The notes under the pieces: model-generated | The model's database searches: none | Seen by the model: only the letters and a program-made list of their open reading frames with translations | What the model was told of the DNA's origin: nothing | Assembly (NCBI RefSeq): GCF_016775705.1 | Contig: NZ_CP068760.1 | Location: 558,001-622,000, forward strand | Source of the DNA: Chryseobacterium cucumeris | GTDB taxonomy: Bacteria; Bacteroidota; Bacteroidia; Flavobacteriales; Weeksellaceae | DNA length: 64,000 nt | Direction: 5' to 3' | Program-made: the position numbers and the translations under genes | Part shown: piece by piece, positions 51,369 to 61,069 of the stretch | Numbering within the stretch: position 1 is the first letter of the stretch | How the letters are laid out: every line of letters begins with the position of its first letter

Positions 51369-52325
51369 ATGGAATATTTAAGTTTCGAACTTCCTATCAA
51401 AGAATTGATGGATCAATACCAGACGTGTTCTTTAGTAGGAGAAGAAAGTGGTGTTGATGTAAAATTAGCATGCAGCCAGATTGAGGATAAGATTTTAGAA
51501 AAGAAAAAAGAAATCTATGGAAATCTTACACCTTGGCAAAGAGTACAACTGTCCCGTCATCCGGATCGTCCTTATACATTGGATTATATTAACGGAATGG
51601 CAGACAAAGGCAGTTTCTTAGAACTTCATGGAGACAGAAATTTCGCTGATGATCCGGCAATGATTGGAGGATTGATTACCCTTGATGGTCATAAAGTAAT
51701 GATCATAGGGACTCAAAAAGGAAGAACGACCAAAGAAAGACAGCACAGAAGATTTGGGATGCCAAATCCGGAAGGATACAGAAAAGCTTTAAGATTAATG
51801 AAGCTTGCTGAAAAGTTCAATATCCCTGTAGTAACTTTAGTAGATACACCGGGAGCTTATCCAGGGCTGGAAGCTGAAGAAAGAGGACAAGGTGAAGCTA
51901 TTGCAAGAAATATTTTTGAAATGGTTCAGCTGAAAACTCCAATCTTCACGTACATCATCGGAGAAGGTGCCAGTGGCGGAGCATTAGGAATAGGTGTAGG
52001 AAATAAGGTATATATGTTGGAAAACACATGGTATACAGTAATTGCACCGGAAAGCTGCTCTTCTATCTTATGGAGAAACTGGGATCACAAAGAAGATGCA
52101 GCCAATGCATTAAATCTTACTCCGGCAGATGCCTTAAGAGAAAAGTTCATTGATGGTATCATTGAGGAACCGCTTGGAGGTGCTCATTATGATCAGGAAA
52201 CAACCTATCTGAACCTGAAAAATTCAATTTTACAAAATATCAAAGCTTTTTCCAAATTTACAGGACAGGAGCTTGAAACCCAGAGACAGGACAAATTCAT
52301 TGCAATGGGCCAGTTCAAAGGATAA
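51369..52325 (+). CDS. accA: Acetyl-CoA carboxylase carboxyltransferase subunit alpha
   Basis: AccA with AccD moves the carboxyl group from biotin-AccB to acetyl-CoA, giving malonyl-CoA for fatty acid synthesis. The 318-residue protein has the family stretches [80 protein letters not shown] and [13 protein letters not shown]. Its partners accB and accC are 18 kb away, so regulation is not by a single operon. Confidence 0.96.
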   Translation: MEYLSFELPIKELMDQYQTCSLVGEESGVDVKLACSQIEDKILEKKKEIYGNLTPWQRVQLSRHPDRPYTLDYINGMADKGSFLELHGDRNFADDPAMIGGLITLDGHKVMIIGTQKGRTTKERQHRRFGMPNPEGYRKALRLMKLAEKFNIPVVTLVDTPGAYPGLEAEERGQGEAIARNIFEMVQLKTPIFTYIIGEGASGGALGIGVGNKVYMLENTWYTVIAPESCSSILWRNWDHKEDAANALNLTPADALREKFIDGIIEEPLGGAHYDQETTYLNLKNSILQNIKAFSKFTGQELETQRQDKFIAMGQFKG

Positions 52326-52330
52326 AAAAT

Positions 52331-52364
52331 AAAAAAGGTTAAGAATTTTTTCTTAACCTTTTTT
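52331..52364. terminator. Bidirectional terminator between accA and the DUF6759-like gene
   Basis: Perfect stem AAAAAAGGTTAAGAA (52331-52345) with TTCTTAACCTTTTTT (52350-52364), usable by both convergent transcripts. Confidence 0.92.
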
Positions 52365-52383
52365 ATTTAGTTTTCTTCTGTTT

Positions 52384-53148
52384 CTATTCTGCAACATTCA
52401 GTGCAATTTCAATATCCTGGGTGATTTTCTTCAAAGAAGAATATTTGGCATCACAAACCATTGTTGTCAGCACGTATTCCCCTTTATCTACCAGAATAAA
52501 ATTTTCTCCTTTGGCAGGTACACTGAGATTATAATATTTTTTACCACTTATCTTTACAATAAGATTGCAGGTGGATCTGTTTTTAATATTGATATATGCT
52601 TCGTTTTTATTAATATCATTATTAAAAAGGTGGGTAAGCATTGCTGCTGTTCTTTTATTTTCTTCACTGGGTCCTGCTTTAGAATTACCGGCATTTTTTG
52701 CAGAATTCACTGATGCAAAGGTAGTTGTTCTTCTTTCTTCTTTTAAAGCTTCTATAGCAGCTGCTGTATTATTAGAGACAGGTTTTCCATTAGCTGTATA
52801 TGTTTTTTTTGCGGCCATCGTCTTTCCGCTGTTCAATTCATTATTTTTAACGATATTTTCAATTTTTTCTTTGCTGATTGGTTTTATGGTAGGTTTTGCT
52901 TCCGGAGAATTCCCTGCCATGATAATATCAATCAGTTTTCTTTTAAAATAGTCTGTTTTAGCATGTCCGGGATTCTGCTTCAAAAAGCCGGCAATTACCC
53001 TTGCCTCTTTTGAGATCTCGGCTTCCTGTTCGGTATAGATGATTACAGTTTCTTTTTCAACAACTGCTTTAGATTTTGTTTTTTTCTTTTTTTGAGAAAA
53101 ACCTAGTGCAAAAATGCATATAAATAGAAGGAAGAAGATTTTTTTCAT
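52384..53148 (-). CDS. Secreted protein of an unknown family (copy A, DUF6759-like)
   Basis: A 254-residue exported protein with a signal peptide (about 1-18, GFSQ) and a very basic stretch KKKKTKSK. The C-terminal 90 residues (KRTAAMLTHLFNNDINKNEAYINIKNRSTCNLIVKISG... SVPAKGENFILVDKGEYVLTTMVCDAKYSSLKK) match the proteins at 62154-62918. Two Cys in this domain are conserved between the copies. Function is unknown. The family name DUF6759 is from memory. Confidence 0.72.
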   Translation of the reverse strand: MKKIFFLLFICIFALGFSQKKKKTKSKAVVEKETVIIYTEQEAEISKEARVIAGFLKQNPGHAKTDYFKRKLIDIIMAGNSPEAKPTIKPISKEKIENIVKNNELNSGKTMAAKKTYTANGKPVSNNTAAAIEALKEERRTTTFASVNSAKNAGNSKAGPSEENKRTAAMLTHLFNNDINKNEAYINIKNRSTCNLIVKISGKKYYNLSVPAKGENFILVDKGEYVLTTMVCDAKYSSLKKITQDIEIALNVAE

Positions 53149-53223
53149 TAATCAAACCTTTAAAATAGTATTAAATATATTAATAACGTGAAAAGTCATT
53201 TTTTAGTTTATCATTAAAATCAT

Positions 53224-53231
53224 TATCTTTG
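53224..53231 (+). promoter_or_regulatory. Putative -7 box of tsf
   Basis: TATCTTTG, an exact TAnnTTTG match, 60 bases before the tsf start. Confidence 0.55.
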
Positions 53232-53291
53232 CACTGCTCTAAAATTAAGCTAAAAATTAATACTAATCTTAAATAAAAAATAATAGATATT

Positions 53292-54116
53292 ATGTCTTAT
53301 ACACCAGTTGCTGCAGATGTAGCTAAATTAAGAAACCAAACAGGTGCAGGTATGATGGACTGCAAGAAAGCTCTAGTTGAAGCTGAAGGAGACTTCGAAA
53401 AAGCGGTAGATATCCTTAGAAAAAAAGGACAAAAAGTTGCTGCTAACAGAGCAGACAGAGAGTCTACTGAAGGGGCAGTAATCGCAAGAGTAAACGAAGA
53501 CAACACTTTAGGTGCTGTAATTTCTTTAAATTGTGAGACTGACTTCGTTGCTAAAAACGAAGCATTCGTTGAGCTAGCTTACGAATTGGCTGAAATGGCA
53601 ATCTTCGCTGCTACTAAAGAAGAGCTTTTAGCTACAGATTTCCACGGAATCACTGTTGCTGAGAAATTAGTTGAGCAAACAGGAGTTATCGGTGAGAAAA
53701 TTGAGATCGGATCTTTCGAAAGAATCCAGGGAGCTTTCTTAGGAGCTTACATCCACGCTGGAAACAAAATTGCTGCAATCACTTCTCTATCTGCAAAAGT
53801 AGACGGAGCTGAAGAAGCTGCTAAAGCTGTTTCTATGCAGGTTGCTGCAATGAACCCAATCGCTCTTGACGAAACTGCGGTTTCTCAGGAAACTATCGAC
53901 AGAGAGTTGGAAATCGAAAGACACAAACTTACTGAAGAAGGTAAGCCTGCTAACATTATCGACAACATTCTGAAAGGTAAAATGCAGAGATTCTACAAAG
54001 ACAACACTTTGGTACACCAGGATTTCATTAAAGACGGAAGTATCTCAGTTGCTGATTATGTAAAATCTGTAAACGCTGACTTAAAAGTAACAGGATTTGT
54101 AAGAGTAAGCCTATAA
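53292..54116 (+). CDS. tsf: Translation elongation factor Ts
   Basis: EF-Ts is the nucleotide exchange factor for EF-Tu. The 274-residue protein starts with the UBA-like VAKLRNQTGAGMMDCKKALVE, followed by the core CETDFVAKNEAF and IGEKIEIGSFERI. Length fits the family. tsf usually follows rpsB in one operon, but here it has its own promoter and its left neighbour is an unrelated gene on the other strand. Confidence 0.97.
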   Translation: MSYTPVAADVAKLRNQTGAGMMDCKKALVEAEGDFEKAVDILRKKGQKVAANRADRESTEGAVIARVNEDNTLGAVISLNCETDFVAKNEAFVELAYELAEMAIFAATKEELLATDFHGITVAEKLVEQTGVIGEKIEIGSFERIQGAFLGAYIHAGNKIAAITSLSAKVDGAEEAAKAVSMQVAAMNPIALDETAVSQETIDRELEIERHKLTEEGKPANIIDNILKGKMQRFYKDNTLVHQDFIKDGSISVADYVKSVNADLKVTGFVRVSL

Positions 54117-54139
54117 GCTGACTTTTTCAAGAAATATAT

Positions 54140-54168
54140 GATCCCGGTGAATTTCACCGGGATTTTTT
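54140..54168 (+). terminator. Terminator of tsf
   Basis: Stem ATCCCGGTGAA with TTCACCGGGAT (54141-54162), followed by T6, about 25 bases past the stop codon. Confidence 0.92.
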
Positions 54169-54382
54169 ATTAACATTATTTATACCCATCTGTACAATAA
54201 ACATTTAAAAAAATTAACAAATATAAATAATTCACCTACTAAAGAAATAAATAACGATAATCAGAAACATTAAGCCCAAAAGCTATTACCAGTTTCATAC
54301 CCAAGGAGGCTTTTAATTAAAAATAGAAGACTTTTATTTAACATTTATTTAAATTTTATTAAAAGTATTTCATTTTTTATTT

Positions 54383-54390
54383 TATTTTTG
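54383..54390 (+). promoter_or_regulatory. Putative -7 box of the first T9SS type B gene
   Basis: TATTTTTG, an exact TAnnTTTG match, 22 bases before the ATG at 54413. The region between the tsf terminator and this box (54169-54382) is AT-rich with no recognised element. Confidence 0.5.
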
Positions 54391-54412
54391 TAGAAATCCT
54401 AATTCCATACTC

Positions 54413-57244
54413 ATGAAAAGATTTCTACTCAGTTTGGTATTAATTTTTTTGACAATTAATACACTCTTTGCACAAAGGGATACCGAGCACTGGATAGCTC
54501 CCTATTACGACAGTGTTGGCGGCAACAGCTATGTCAACATGCTCTATCTTTCCACAGACTCTCCAACTCCCGTTGATGTAACCATTTACAATAACAATGC
54601 TCCAGTAACCACCGTTACCATCAGTAAAGGTAGTCCGCAGACTTATAAAGTTACCAACAGCCTTATTTCTGCTACCACTACTACTGACGCATTTGTTGTG
54701 GGTAATAAGGGATTGTATTTAAAAGCAGCCAAGCCTTTTTACTGCAGCTTAAGACTGGCTCAGAGTGTTCACGGGGAAGTAATAACCAGTAAAGGAAAAG
54801 CCGGAATTGGAAAAACATTTTTCGTTGCCGCCGCTCCCAACACCAATACCAGCAGTATTCAGAATTTTACGGCAGGTGTCCTTGCTACCGAAGACAATAC
54901 CAATGTAACTGTATCATGGAATCCTACTGCCGGAGTTGTTTTTATTAATGGAAACCCTACTGGAAATACTCAGACTTTCACTTTACAAAAAGGACAATCT
55001 TTCATTCTTGCAGGATCCGGTTCTCAGTCCGGAAATAAAACAGGCTTTATCGGGGCTAAAATTGTTTCTGACAAACCTGTAACGTTGACTAATGGAAGCT
55101 GTAATGCCAACTTCTCTGCTTCAACAACAGGAAGTGATCCGGTTCTCGATCAATCTGTTCCGGTTGACAGACTTGGGAATACTTTTGCCATGGTAAAAAC
55201 AAGATCTACTCAACCTTCCTTAAATATGGAGGGAGGTCTTATTGTTGCTACCGAAGATAATACTGAAGTATATTTAAACGGCGGAGGTACTGCTGTTGCA
55301 ACACTTGCTGCCGGAGAATGGTACAGAATTAACGAAACCAGCTATGTTGCTCAGGGCACATCAGGACATTCAAATATGTTCATTTCCACCACCAAAAATG
55401 TATATTTATACCAGTTTATCGGAGTTTTGCAAAGTGATGCTACCAATGGATTCAACTATATCCCGCCATTAAACTGTTTCCTTCCAAGAAAAATTGATGA
55501 AATCGGGAAGATTAATGAAATGCCACTTGGAGTGGGAGGAGCCAGCTCTACTCCCAGTGATCTGGTAGTAAAATTAAACATTCTAACAGAGGCTGGTGCT
55601 ACTGTAATGTTGAATGACGCGCCTCTTCTCCCTGAAGCAGGTCCTTATGCCCTTGCAGGAAATGCCAACTGGGTAACGTATGCCATCAACAGTGTAACCG
55701 GAAATATTAAGATTACGTCTACAAAAGCTGTAACAGCAGGTATCAACGGAGGATATAGCTCTGCAGGATACGGAGGTTACTTTGCAGGATTCTCTTCAAT
55801 CCCTGTTATTGCAAAAAAAACAGGTGAATGTGTTCCGGGAATCGTTCTTGAAGTAGATGATGGATATGAAACCTACCAGTGGTTCCGTGACGGAGTGGCT
55901 ATCCCGGGTGCTACCAGTTATACGTATACTCCTACACAATCTGGAAATTATACCGTAAAAGTAACCATGGGAACATGTCCTCCTGTGACGACTCCTATTT
56001 ATAAAGTACAAAACTGTTTAAAAGAGACTACACAGGCTCTTAATGCTTGTTCTACTAAAATTATTACTCCGACGTTTACTTCTTCCACTCAGACTGTGGT
56101 TCCAAGTACAGTAGTAATTTTGACTCCTCCTACCAAAGGAACAGCCGTGGTTAATCCAAACGGAACGATCACTTATACCCCTAATCCGGGATATCTGGGA
56201 CCAGACAAAATCGTTTATAAATTCTGCGGAAACTCAGTTGAGTTTACAGATTGCGAACAGGTAACCTTAAACCTTACTGTAGTACCATTCATTGTAACGG
56301 ATACTTCTATTAAGGCTTGCTGGTATGATGTAGATCCTTACGCTTATTTTGACCTTACCAAAGCAAAGGTAACAGATTATAATGCTGTTACAAAGAAATA
56401 TTACCGTACTCTGAATGACCTTACTGCAGGTATCAATGCAATCACAACACCAGAAAACTTCCCTTCAACAGGAGGATTTGTATATGTGAAAGTAACTACT
56501 GCTGAAGGATGTACGGCAAATGCCAAAATTGAATTAATTGTACTTCCAATTAAAAAGTCTCCGATCCTTGTAGATCAGTACATCTGTATGGATGCTAAAA
56601 CTAACCTGGATGCTGGTCCTGGATATGATTCATATCTATGGAGCACAGGAGCTACCACATCAGGTATCAGAGATATAGGTGTTGGAGAATACACCGTAAT
56701 CCTTGGTAAGAACGGATGCTTCCTTACCCAGACTGTAAAAGTTAAAAAAGTGGAAGATCCGGTAATCCAAACTATTGAGATCAATAATAATACAGCAACT
56801 GTCATTGTAAGCGGTGGTAAAGCACCTTTCAAATATGCGGTTGATGGAACTGCTAACTGGCAGGATTCAAATACCTTCACAGGTTTAACAAGAGGTCAGC
56901 ACACATTCTATGTAAAAGATTTTTATGACTGTACGCCTATTGCTGTAGAAGTCACAATTCCTAATCTGCTCAATGCAATTACCCCTAACGGAGATAATGT
57001 AAATGATTATATAGATTACAGCGAACTGGCTTATAAGGAAAATCTGAGCTTTGTAGTGTATGACAGATACGGAAACATGGTGTTTACCGGAAACCGATTC
57101 AACAACTACAGATGGGATGGAAAACATTTTGATAAAAAGCTGGGAACAGGAACATACTGGTACCATATCAGCTGGAATGAATCCAACAAAGAAAAGACTC
57201 CAATAAAATATACAGGTTGGATTCTGGTTAAAAACAGAGAGTAA
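54413..57244 (+). CDS. Giant T9SS type B surface protein (IgGFc-binding-like N-terminus, gliding-motility C-terminus)
   Basis: A 943-residue secreted protein. After the signal peptide (about 1-20, LFAQ), an N-terminal region of about 450 residues with KSPQTYKVTNSLI-like repeats, GLYLKAAKPFYCSLRLAQS and GFNYIPPLNCFLPRKIDEI resembles the IgGFc-binding N-terminal family. Ig-like, cysteine-bearing segments follow (about 470-640; YETYQWFRDGVAIPGATSY). The end (about 855-943) is a T9SS type B or CHU-type sorting domain: NAITPNGDNVNDYIDY, FVVYDRYGNMVF and TGTYWYHI...GWILVKN. It is likely exported by T9SS and cell-surface attached. Its tandem paralogue follows. Confidence 0.85.
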   Translation: MKRFLLSLVLIFLTINTLFAQRDTEHWIAPYYDSVGGNSYVNMLYLSTDSPTPVDVTIYNNNAPVTTVTISKGSPQTYKVTNSLISATTTTDAFVVGNKGLYLKAAKPFYCSLRLAQSVHGEVITSKGKAGIGKTFFVAAAPNTNTSSIQNFTAGVLATEDNTNVTVSWNPTAGVVFINGNPTGNTQTFTLQKGQSFILAGSGSQSGNKTGFIGAKIVSDKPVTLTNGSCNANFSASTTGSDPVLDQSVPVDRLGNTFAMVKTRSTQPSLNMEGGLIVATEDNTEVYLNGGGTAVATLAAGEWYRINETSYVAQGTSGHSNMFISTTKNVYLYQFIGVLQSDATNGFNYIPPLNCFLPRKIDEIGKINEMPLGVGGASSTPSDLVVKLNILTEAGATVMLNDAPLLPEAGPYALAGNANWVTYAINSVTGNIKITSTKAVTAGINGGYSSAGYGGYFAGFSSIPVIAKKTGECVPGIVLEVDDGYETYQWFRDGVAIPGATSYTYTPTQSGNYTVKVTMGTCPPVTTPIYKVQNCLKETTQALNACSTKIITPTFTSSTQTVVPSTVVILTPPTKGTAVVNPNGTITYTPNPGYLGPDKIVYKFCGNSVEFTDCEQVTLNLTVVPFIVTDTSIKACWYDVDPYAYFDLTKAKVTDYNAVTKKYYRTLNDLTAGINAITTPENFPSTGGFVYVKVTTAEGCTANAKIELIVLPIKKSPILVDQYICMDAKTNLDAGPGYDSYLWSTGATTSGIRDIGVGEYTVILGKNGCFLTQTVKVKKVEDPVIQTIEINNNTATVIVSGGKAPFKYAVDGTANWQDSNTFTGLTRGQHTFYVKDFYDCTPIAVEVTIPNLLNAITPNGDNVNDYIDYSELAYKENLSFVVYDRYGNMVFTGNRFNNYRWDGKHFDKKLGTGTYWYHISWNESNKEKTPIKYTGWILVKNRE

Positions 57245-57267
57245 TAATTAGTTTAAAGCTATATTGA

Positions 57268-57306
57268 ATAAGCCGCGATCGTCTGATCACGGCTTATTTT
57301 TATTAA
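57268..57306 (+). terminator. Terminator of the first T9SS type B gene
   Basis: Stem AAGCCGCGATC (57270-57280) with GATCACGGCTT (57285-57295, one mismatch), then a T-rich run. Confidence 0.8.
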
Positions 57307-57440
57307 TCTTTCCCAGTAAATTTATCTGATAATTATGTTAAAAACAGAAAAAAAATAATACAAACTTAAACTCTTCTTAATCACTATTTCAAAATCATAT
57401 TTTTTTGTTCTATTTTCAATAATTTAATACTTTTTATCAC

Positions 57441-57448
57441 TAAATTTG
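57441..57448 (+). promoter_or_regulatory. Putative -7 box of the second T9SS type B gene
   Basis: TAAATTTG, an exact TAnnTTTG match, 19 bases before the ATG at 57468. Confidence 0.5.
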
Positions 57449-57467
57449 CTACAAAGACCACCGCTGA

Positions 57468-60400
57468 ATGAAAAAAATTTTATCTTTTTTGTTTATGCTT
57501 TGCATATTCACCTCTGCTTTTGCCCAATTGGACCGGGAGCATTGGTTTGCTCCAATGATAGATAGAACGGGCGCTCCCAATCCTTATCAAAAACTGTATT
57601 TATCTACCAACAGAACAACTCCTTTTCCTGTAAATATTTATAACAATAATATTTTAATCGGGACAGTAAATATCAGTAAAAATAATCCCCAGAAGTTTGA
57701 TGTATTAAGGGATTATATTATTACCAAGCTGCAGGGAGATTTATTTACCCCAACAACTAAGGGATTATATCTTAAGGCTGAATTTCCTTTTTATGCCAAT
57801 TTAAGGTTTTCAGTATTTAATCATGCAGAAATCATTACTTCCAAAGGAATTTCTTCCACAGGACTAAAGTTTTACGCTGCTGCTGCTCCTATTACTGTGA
57901 GCAACTCCATTCTGAATTTCATGACCAGCATACTGGCAACTGAAGACAACACCATTGTTACTGTTTCCGGCTACAGTCCTACTGTACAATTTTCAAATGG
58001 AATGACAGGAGCCGCCAACCCGACGATGACATTTACCTTAAATAAAGGGCAGTCTTATATTATTGACGGAATCGGCAACATAGCAGGCAACTTTAATGGC
58101 TTCATTGGCGCAAAGATTACTTCGAATAGACCTGTGAACGTAACCAATGGAAACTTTAACGGTCAATATGCAGGAAATTATCCAGTTAGTTCAGATATTT
58201 TAATGGATCAGGCAGTACCTGTCAACAGACTTGGAAATGAATTTGCCATTGTAAAAGGAAGCGGACCGATTGGTACCCGTACAGAAGGGGTCATTGTAAT
58301 TGCTACTGAAGACAATACTCAGATCTTTGTCAATAATGAAATCCTTCCTGTAGCAAACATCAATGCAGGAAAATATTTCATTATTCCCGACTCCAAATAC
58401 ATCCTTCAGGGAAATGGTCATTATAATTTATATCTCAAAACATCTAAAAATGCTTACGTCTATCAGATTTTAGCTGGAGATTCAAATGCAGGAAGTGAAG
58501 TATTTACCGGGGGATTCAATTTTATTCCCGCGTTAAACTGCTATCTTCCCAAGCAGATTAATGAACTAGGGCTTATTAATGAAAATTTTGTCCATTCCAA
58601 CGGCCACCCCGGAGGTATTCTGAATATCACCACAAAGTTGAATATTATTACAGAAAGAGGAGCTAACGTTACAGTTAACGGTACAAATCCTCCTGCAATA
58701 ACAGGTCCTTACAATATGACAGGCACAACGAATTGGGTTACCTATGGTATTCCCAATGTGACAGGTACTATTACCGTAGTATCAGACAAGGCAATAATGG
58801 CTGGAATTACTGCCGGAAGTGATGCCGTAGGATACGGAGGTTTTTTTGCAGGCTTTCCTACGCAGCCAGTTATTTTACAATCTGGAGGCGGCTGTATTCC
58901 AGGAATGGTTCTTACCGTAGATCCTTTAATTTATGATACCTACCAATGGTACAGAAACGGGGTTATTGTTCCGGGAGCTACCACTTCGTCCATCACCCCT
59001 ACTTTACCGGGATATTACACATGCTCTGTAACTATGGGAAGTTGCGCGCCCTTGGTTACTGAACAATTTAAAGTTCTGAACTGTACAAAACTTACCAATA
59101 CATCCTATAATGTATGTAATGCTAAAACCATAGCTCCTGGATTCAGTAGTTCATCACAGACTCCTAACCCAAGCACTGTAGCTGTTACGACAGCACCTTC
59201 ATTAGGCACAGCTGTTGTAAACCCATCTACCGGTAGCATTACTTATACGGTAAATACTTTGGGTACATCAGGGACAGATACATTCACTTATACATTCTGC
59301 GGAGATGATCCTGACTTCCCGGATTGCGAAACAGTCACTGTTACCCTGAATATTCAGGCTCTAACAGTAATGAATGCAACATTATTTGCCTGTGATATCA
59401 ATGGGCAGGGAACATTCAACCTGACGACAGCAAATGTGACCAGCAATTCACCTGTTACCATTACTTATTACCCTACCCTTCTGGATGCTCAGAATGAAAA
59501 TGCAGCGACATTGATCACTAATACAACCGCCTATACCGCAACTAACGGAACAATCGTATACGCAGTTGTTAATGACCATATTGGCTGTAAAAATATTGCA
59601 CAGATAACACTATCCCTTTTTAATAAAGCTATTGTACCGGATAACTACAATGGTGTTTTCTGTGATGATAATCTCGATGGAACAGTTACAGTCGCACTTT
59701 CCAATATAACCCCAATTGTACTTAACAATCCGAATTACTTTACTAATGTAAGATACTATGCCAGTCTTGCAGATGCCAATGCAGGAAACAACAATACCCT
59801 TCCAAACAGCTGGAGCTATACAGCCACCACTACCATTTACATCAGAGTAGATTCTCCTGACGGGTGCGCTTCTGTGATCAAACCTTTGCAATTCAGTATC
59901 GGAGCTAAAATACCATTAATTACAAAAACCGTTACAGAAAGTACCTGCGATGATGATCTGGACGGAATTAAAAGTGTCAATTTAACACAGTTTATTCCTC
60001 AGTTTACCCTGGATCCCAATGTAACTTACACTTTTCATGCAACTTTAGCAGATGCTCAGAATAATGTAAATGCGGTTTTATCCCCAGTGAATATTACTAC
60101 TTCACAGACTTATTATATGCGTTTTGAAAAAAATGGAGTTTGTCCTGAAATAGGAACTCTGAAAATCAACATTAAAGTTCCTAAAAAATCAGATATTTTA
60201 ACAGATAAAGCAATTTGCCCGAAAACCACTACCACACTTAATGCAGGACCAGGATTTGAAAAATACCTCTGGAGTACAGGAGCTACCACTTCCTCCATTA
60301 CGAATGTTGCCCCTGGAAATTATTGGGTAGAGCTTACCTTTAATGGCTGTGTATACAAGCAATATGTAAATGTTACGGAACTGCCACTGCCTATAATAAC

Positions 60401-60866
60401 CACTATTGAAATTGATGGAACAACTGTAAAAGTTGGGGCAAGCGGCGGTACACCTCCTTATGAATATTCTTTAGATGGAGTGGTATGGCAGAGTTCTAAT
60501 GTTTTTTACAATGTACCAAGAGGAGCACACAATGTATTTGTAAGAGACTCTAAAATGTGTGAAGATGTTAAAAAGCCATTTGCCATTATTAATCTGATCA
60601 ATACCATTACTCCGAATGGAGATGGTTATAATGAAGTAATAGACTATTCTGCTTTAATGAAGAATGATAATCTCGTATTCCGGATCTTTGACCGATATGG
60701 TGCAGAAGTTTTCAGAGGAACCCCTGAAAACAGATACACCTGGGACGGAAGAGTGGGCGGCAGATATGTTCCTACAGCAAATTACTGGTACTTTATCACC
60801 TGGACGGAATACGGCTCCAACCTTATGATAAAATATACAAGCTGGCTGCTGGTAAAACACAGATAA
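57468..60866 (+). CDS. Giant T9SS type B surface protein (longer tandem paralogue)
   Basis: A 1132-residue paralogue of the preceding protein. It has the same plan, with a signal peptide (FAQ near 20), the IgGFc-like region with REHWFAPM, GLYLKAEFPFYANLRFS and GFNFIPALNCYLPKQINELG, Ig-like segments, and a C-terminal type B sorting domain (NTITPNGDGYNEVIDY, RIFDRYGAEVF, SWLLVKHR). The difference in length is about 190 residues and lies in the middle (about 640-880), where two extra segments with CDDNLDGTV and CDDDLDGIK form a repeated unit. This suggests expansion by repeat duplication. Confidence 0.87.
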   Translation: MKKILSFLFMLCIFTSAFAQLDREHWFAPMIDRTGAPNPYQKLYLSTNRTTPFPVNIYNNNILIGTVNISKNNPQKFDVLRDYIITKLQGDLFTPTTKGLYLKAEFPFYANLRFSVFNHAEIITSKGISSTGLKFYAAAAPITVSNSILNFMTSILATEDNTIVTVSGYSPTVQFSNGMTGAANPTMTFTLNKGQSYIIDGIGNIAGNFNGFIGAKITSNRPVNVTNGNFNGQYAGNYPVSSDILMDQAVPVNRLGNEFAIVKGSGPIGTRTEGVIVIATEDNTQIFVNNEILPVANINAGKYFIIPDSKYILQGNGHYNLYLKTSKNAYVYQILAGDSNAGSEVFTGGFNFIPALNCYLPKQINELGLINENFVHSNGHPGGILNITTKLNIITERGANVTVNGTNPPAITGPYNMTGTTNWVTYGIPNVTGTITVVSDKAIMAGITAGSDAVGYGGFFAGFPTQPVILQSGGGCIPGMVLTVDPLIYDTYQWYRNGVIVPGATTSSITPTLPGYYTCSVTMGSCAPLVTEQFKVLNCTKLTNTSYNVCNAKTIAPGFSSSSQTPNPSTVAVTTAPSLGTAVVNPSTGSITYTVNTLGTSGTDTFTYTFCGDDPDFPDCETVTVTLNIQALTVMNATLFACDINGQGTFNLTTANVTSNSPVTITYYPTLLDAQNENAATLITNTTAYTATNGTIVYAVVNDHIGCKNIAQITLSLFNKAIVPDNYNGVFCDDNLDGTVTVALSNITPIVLNNPNYFTNVRYYASLADANAGNNNTLPNSWSYTATTTIYIRVDSPDGCASVIKPLQFSIGAKIPLITKTVTESTCDDDLDGIKSVNLTQFIPQFTLDPNVTYTFHATLADAQNNVNAVLSPVNITTSQTYYMRFEKNGVCPEIGTLKINIKVPKKSDILTDKAICPKTTTTLNAGPGFEKYLWSTGATTSSITNVAPGNYWVELTFNGCVYKQYVNVTELPLPIITTIEIDGTTVKVGASGGTPPYEYSLDGVVWQSSNVFYNVPRGAHNVFVRDSKMCEDVKKPFAIINLINTITPNGDGYNEVIDYSALMKNDNLVFRIFDRYGAEVFRGTPENRYTWDGRVGGRYVPTANYWYFITWTEYGSNLMIKYTSWLLVKHR

Positions 60867-60875
60867 TACGCAAAG

Positions 60876-60927
60876 CCGGAAGAAAGGACACCAGAAATTT
60901 AATTAATTCTTTCTTCCGGTTTTTTTT
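60876..60927 (+). terminator. Terminator of the second T9SS type B gene
   Basis: Stem CCGGAAGAAAG (60876-60886) with CTTTCTTCCGG (60909-60919) and T8 afterwards. Confidence 0.88.
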
Positions 60928-61053
60928 ATTGAAATCTCCCATTTTTGAATATATGGCAAGTTTCTAACACTCCTTAACAATTAAATCCCAAAGTTTAATA
61001 TAACTTTAACCACTATTCTTTATCTAATTACACAAAATTGCTTTATTTCTATG

Positions 61054-61061
61054 TAATTTTG
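61054..61061 (+). promoter_or_regulatory. Putative -7 box of the carboxypeptidase-regulatory-like gene
   Basis: TAATTTTG, an exact TAnnTTTG match, with only 8 bases before the ATG at 61070, so the mRNA leader would be almost absent. Confidence 0.5.
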
Positions 61062-61069
61062 TGCATTAT

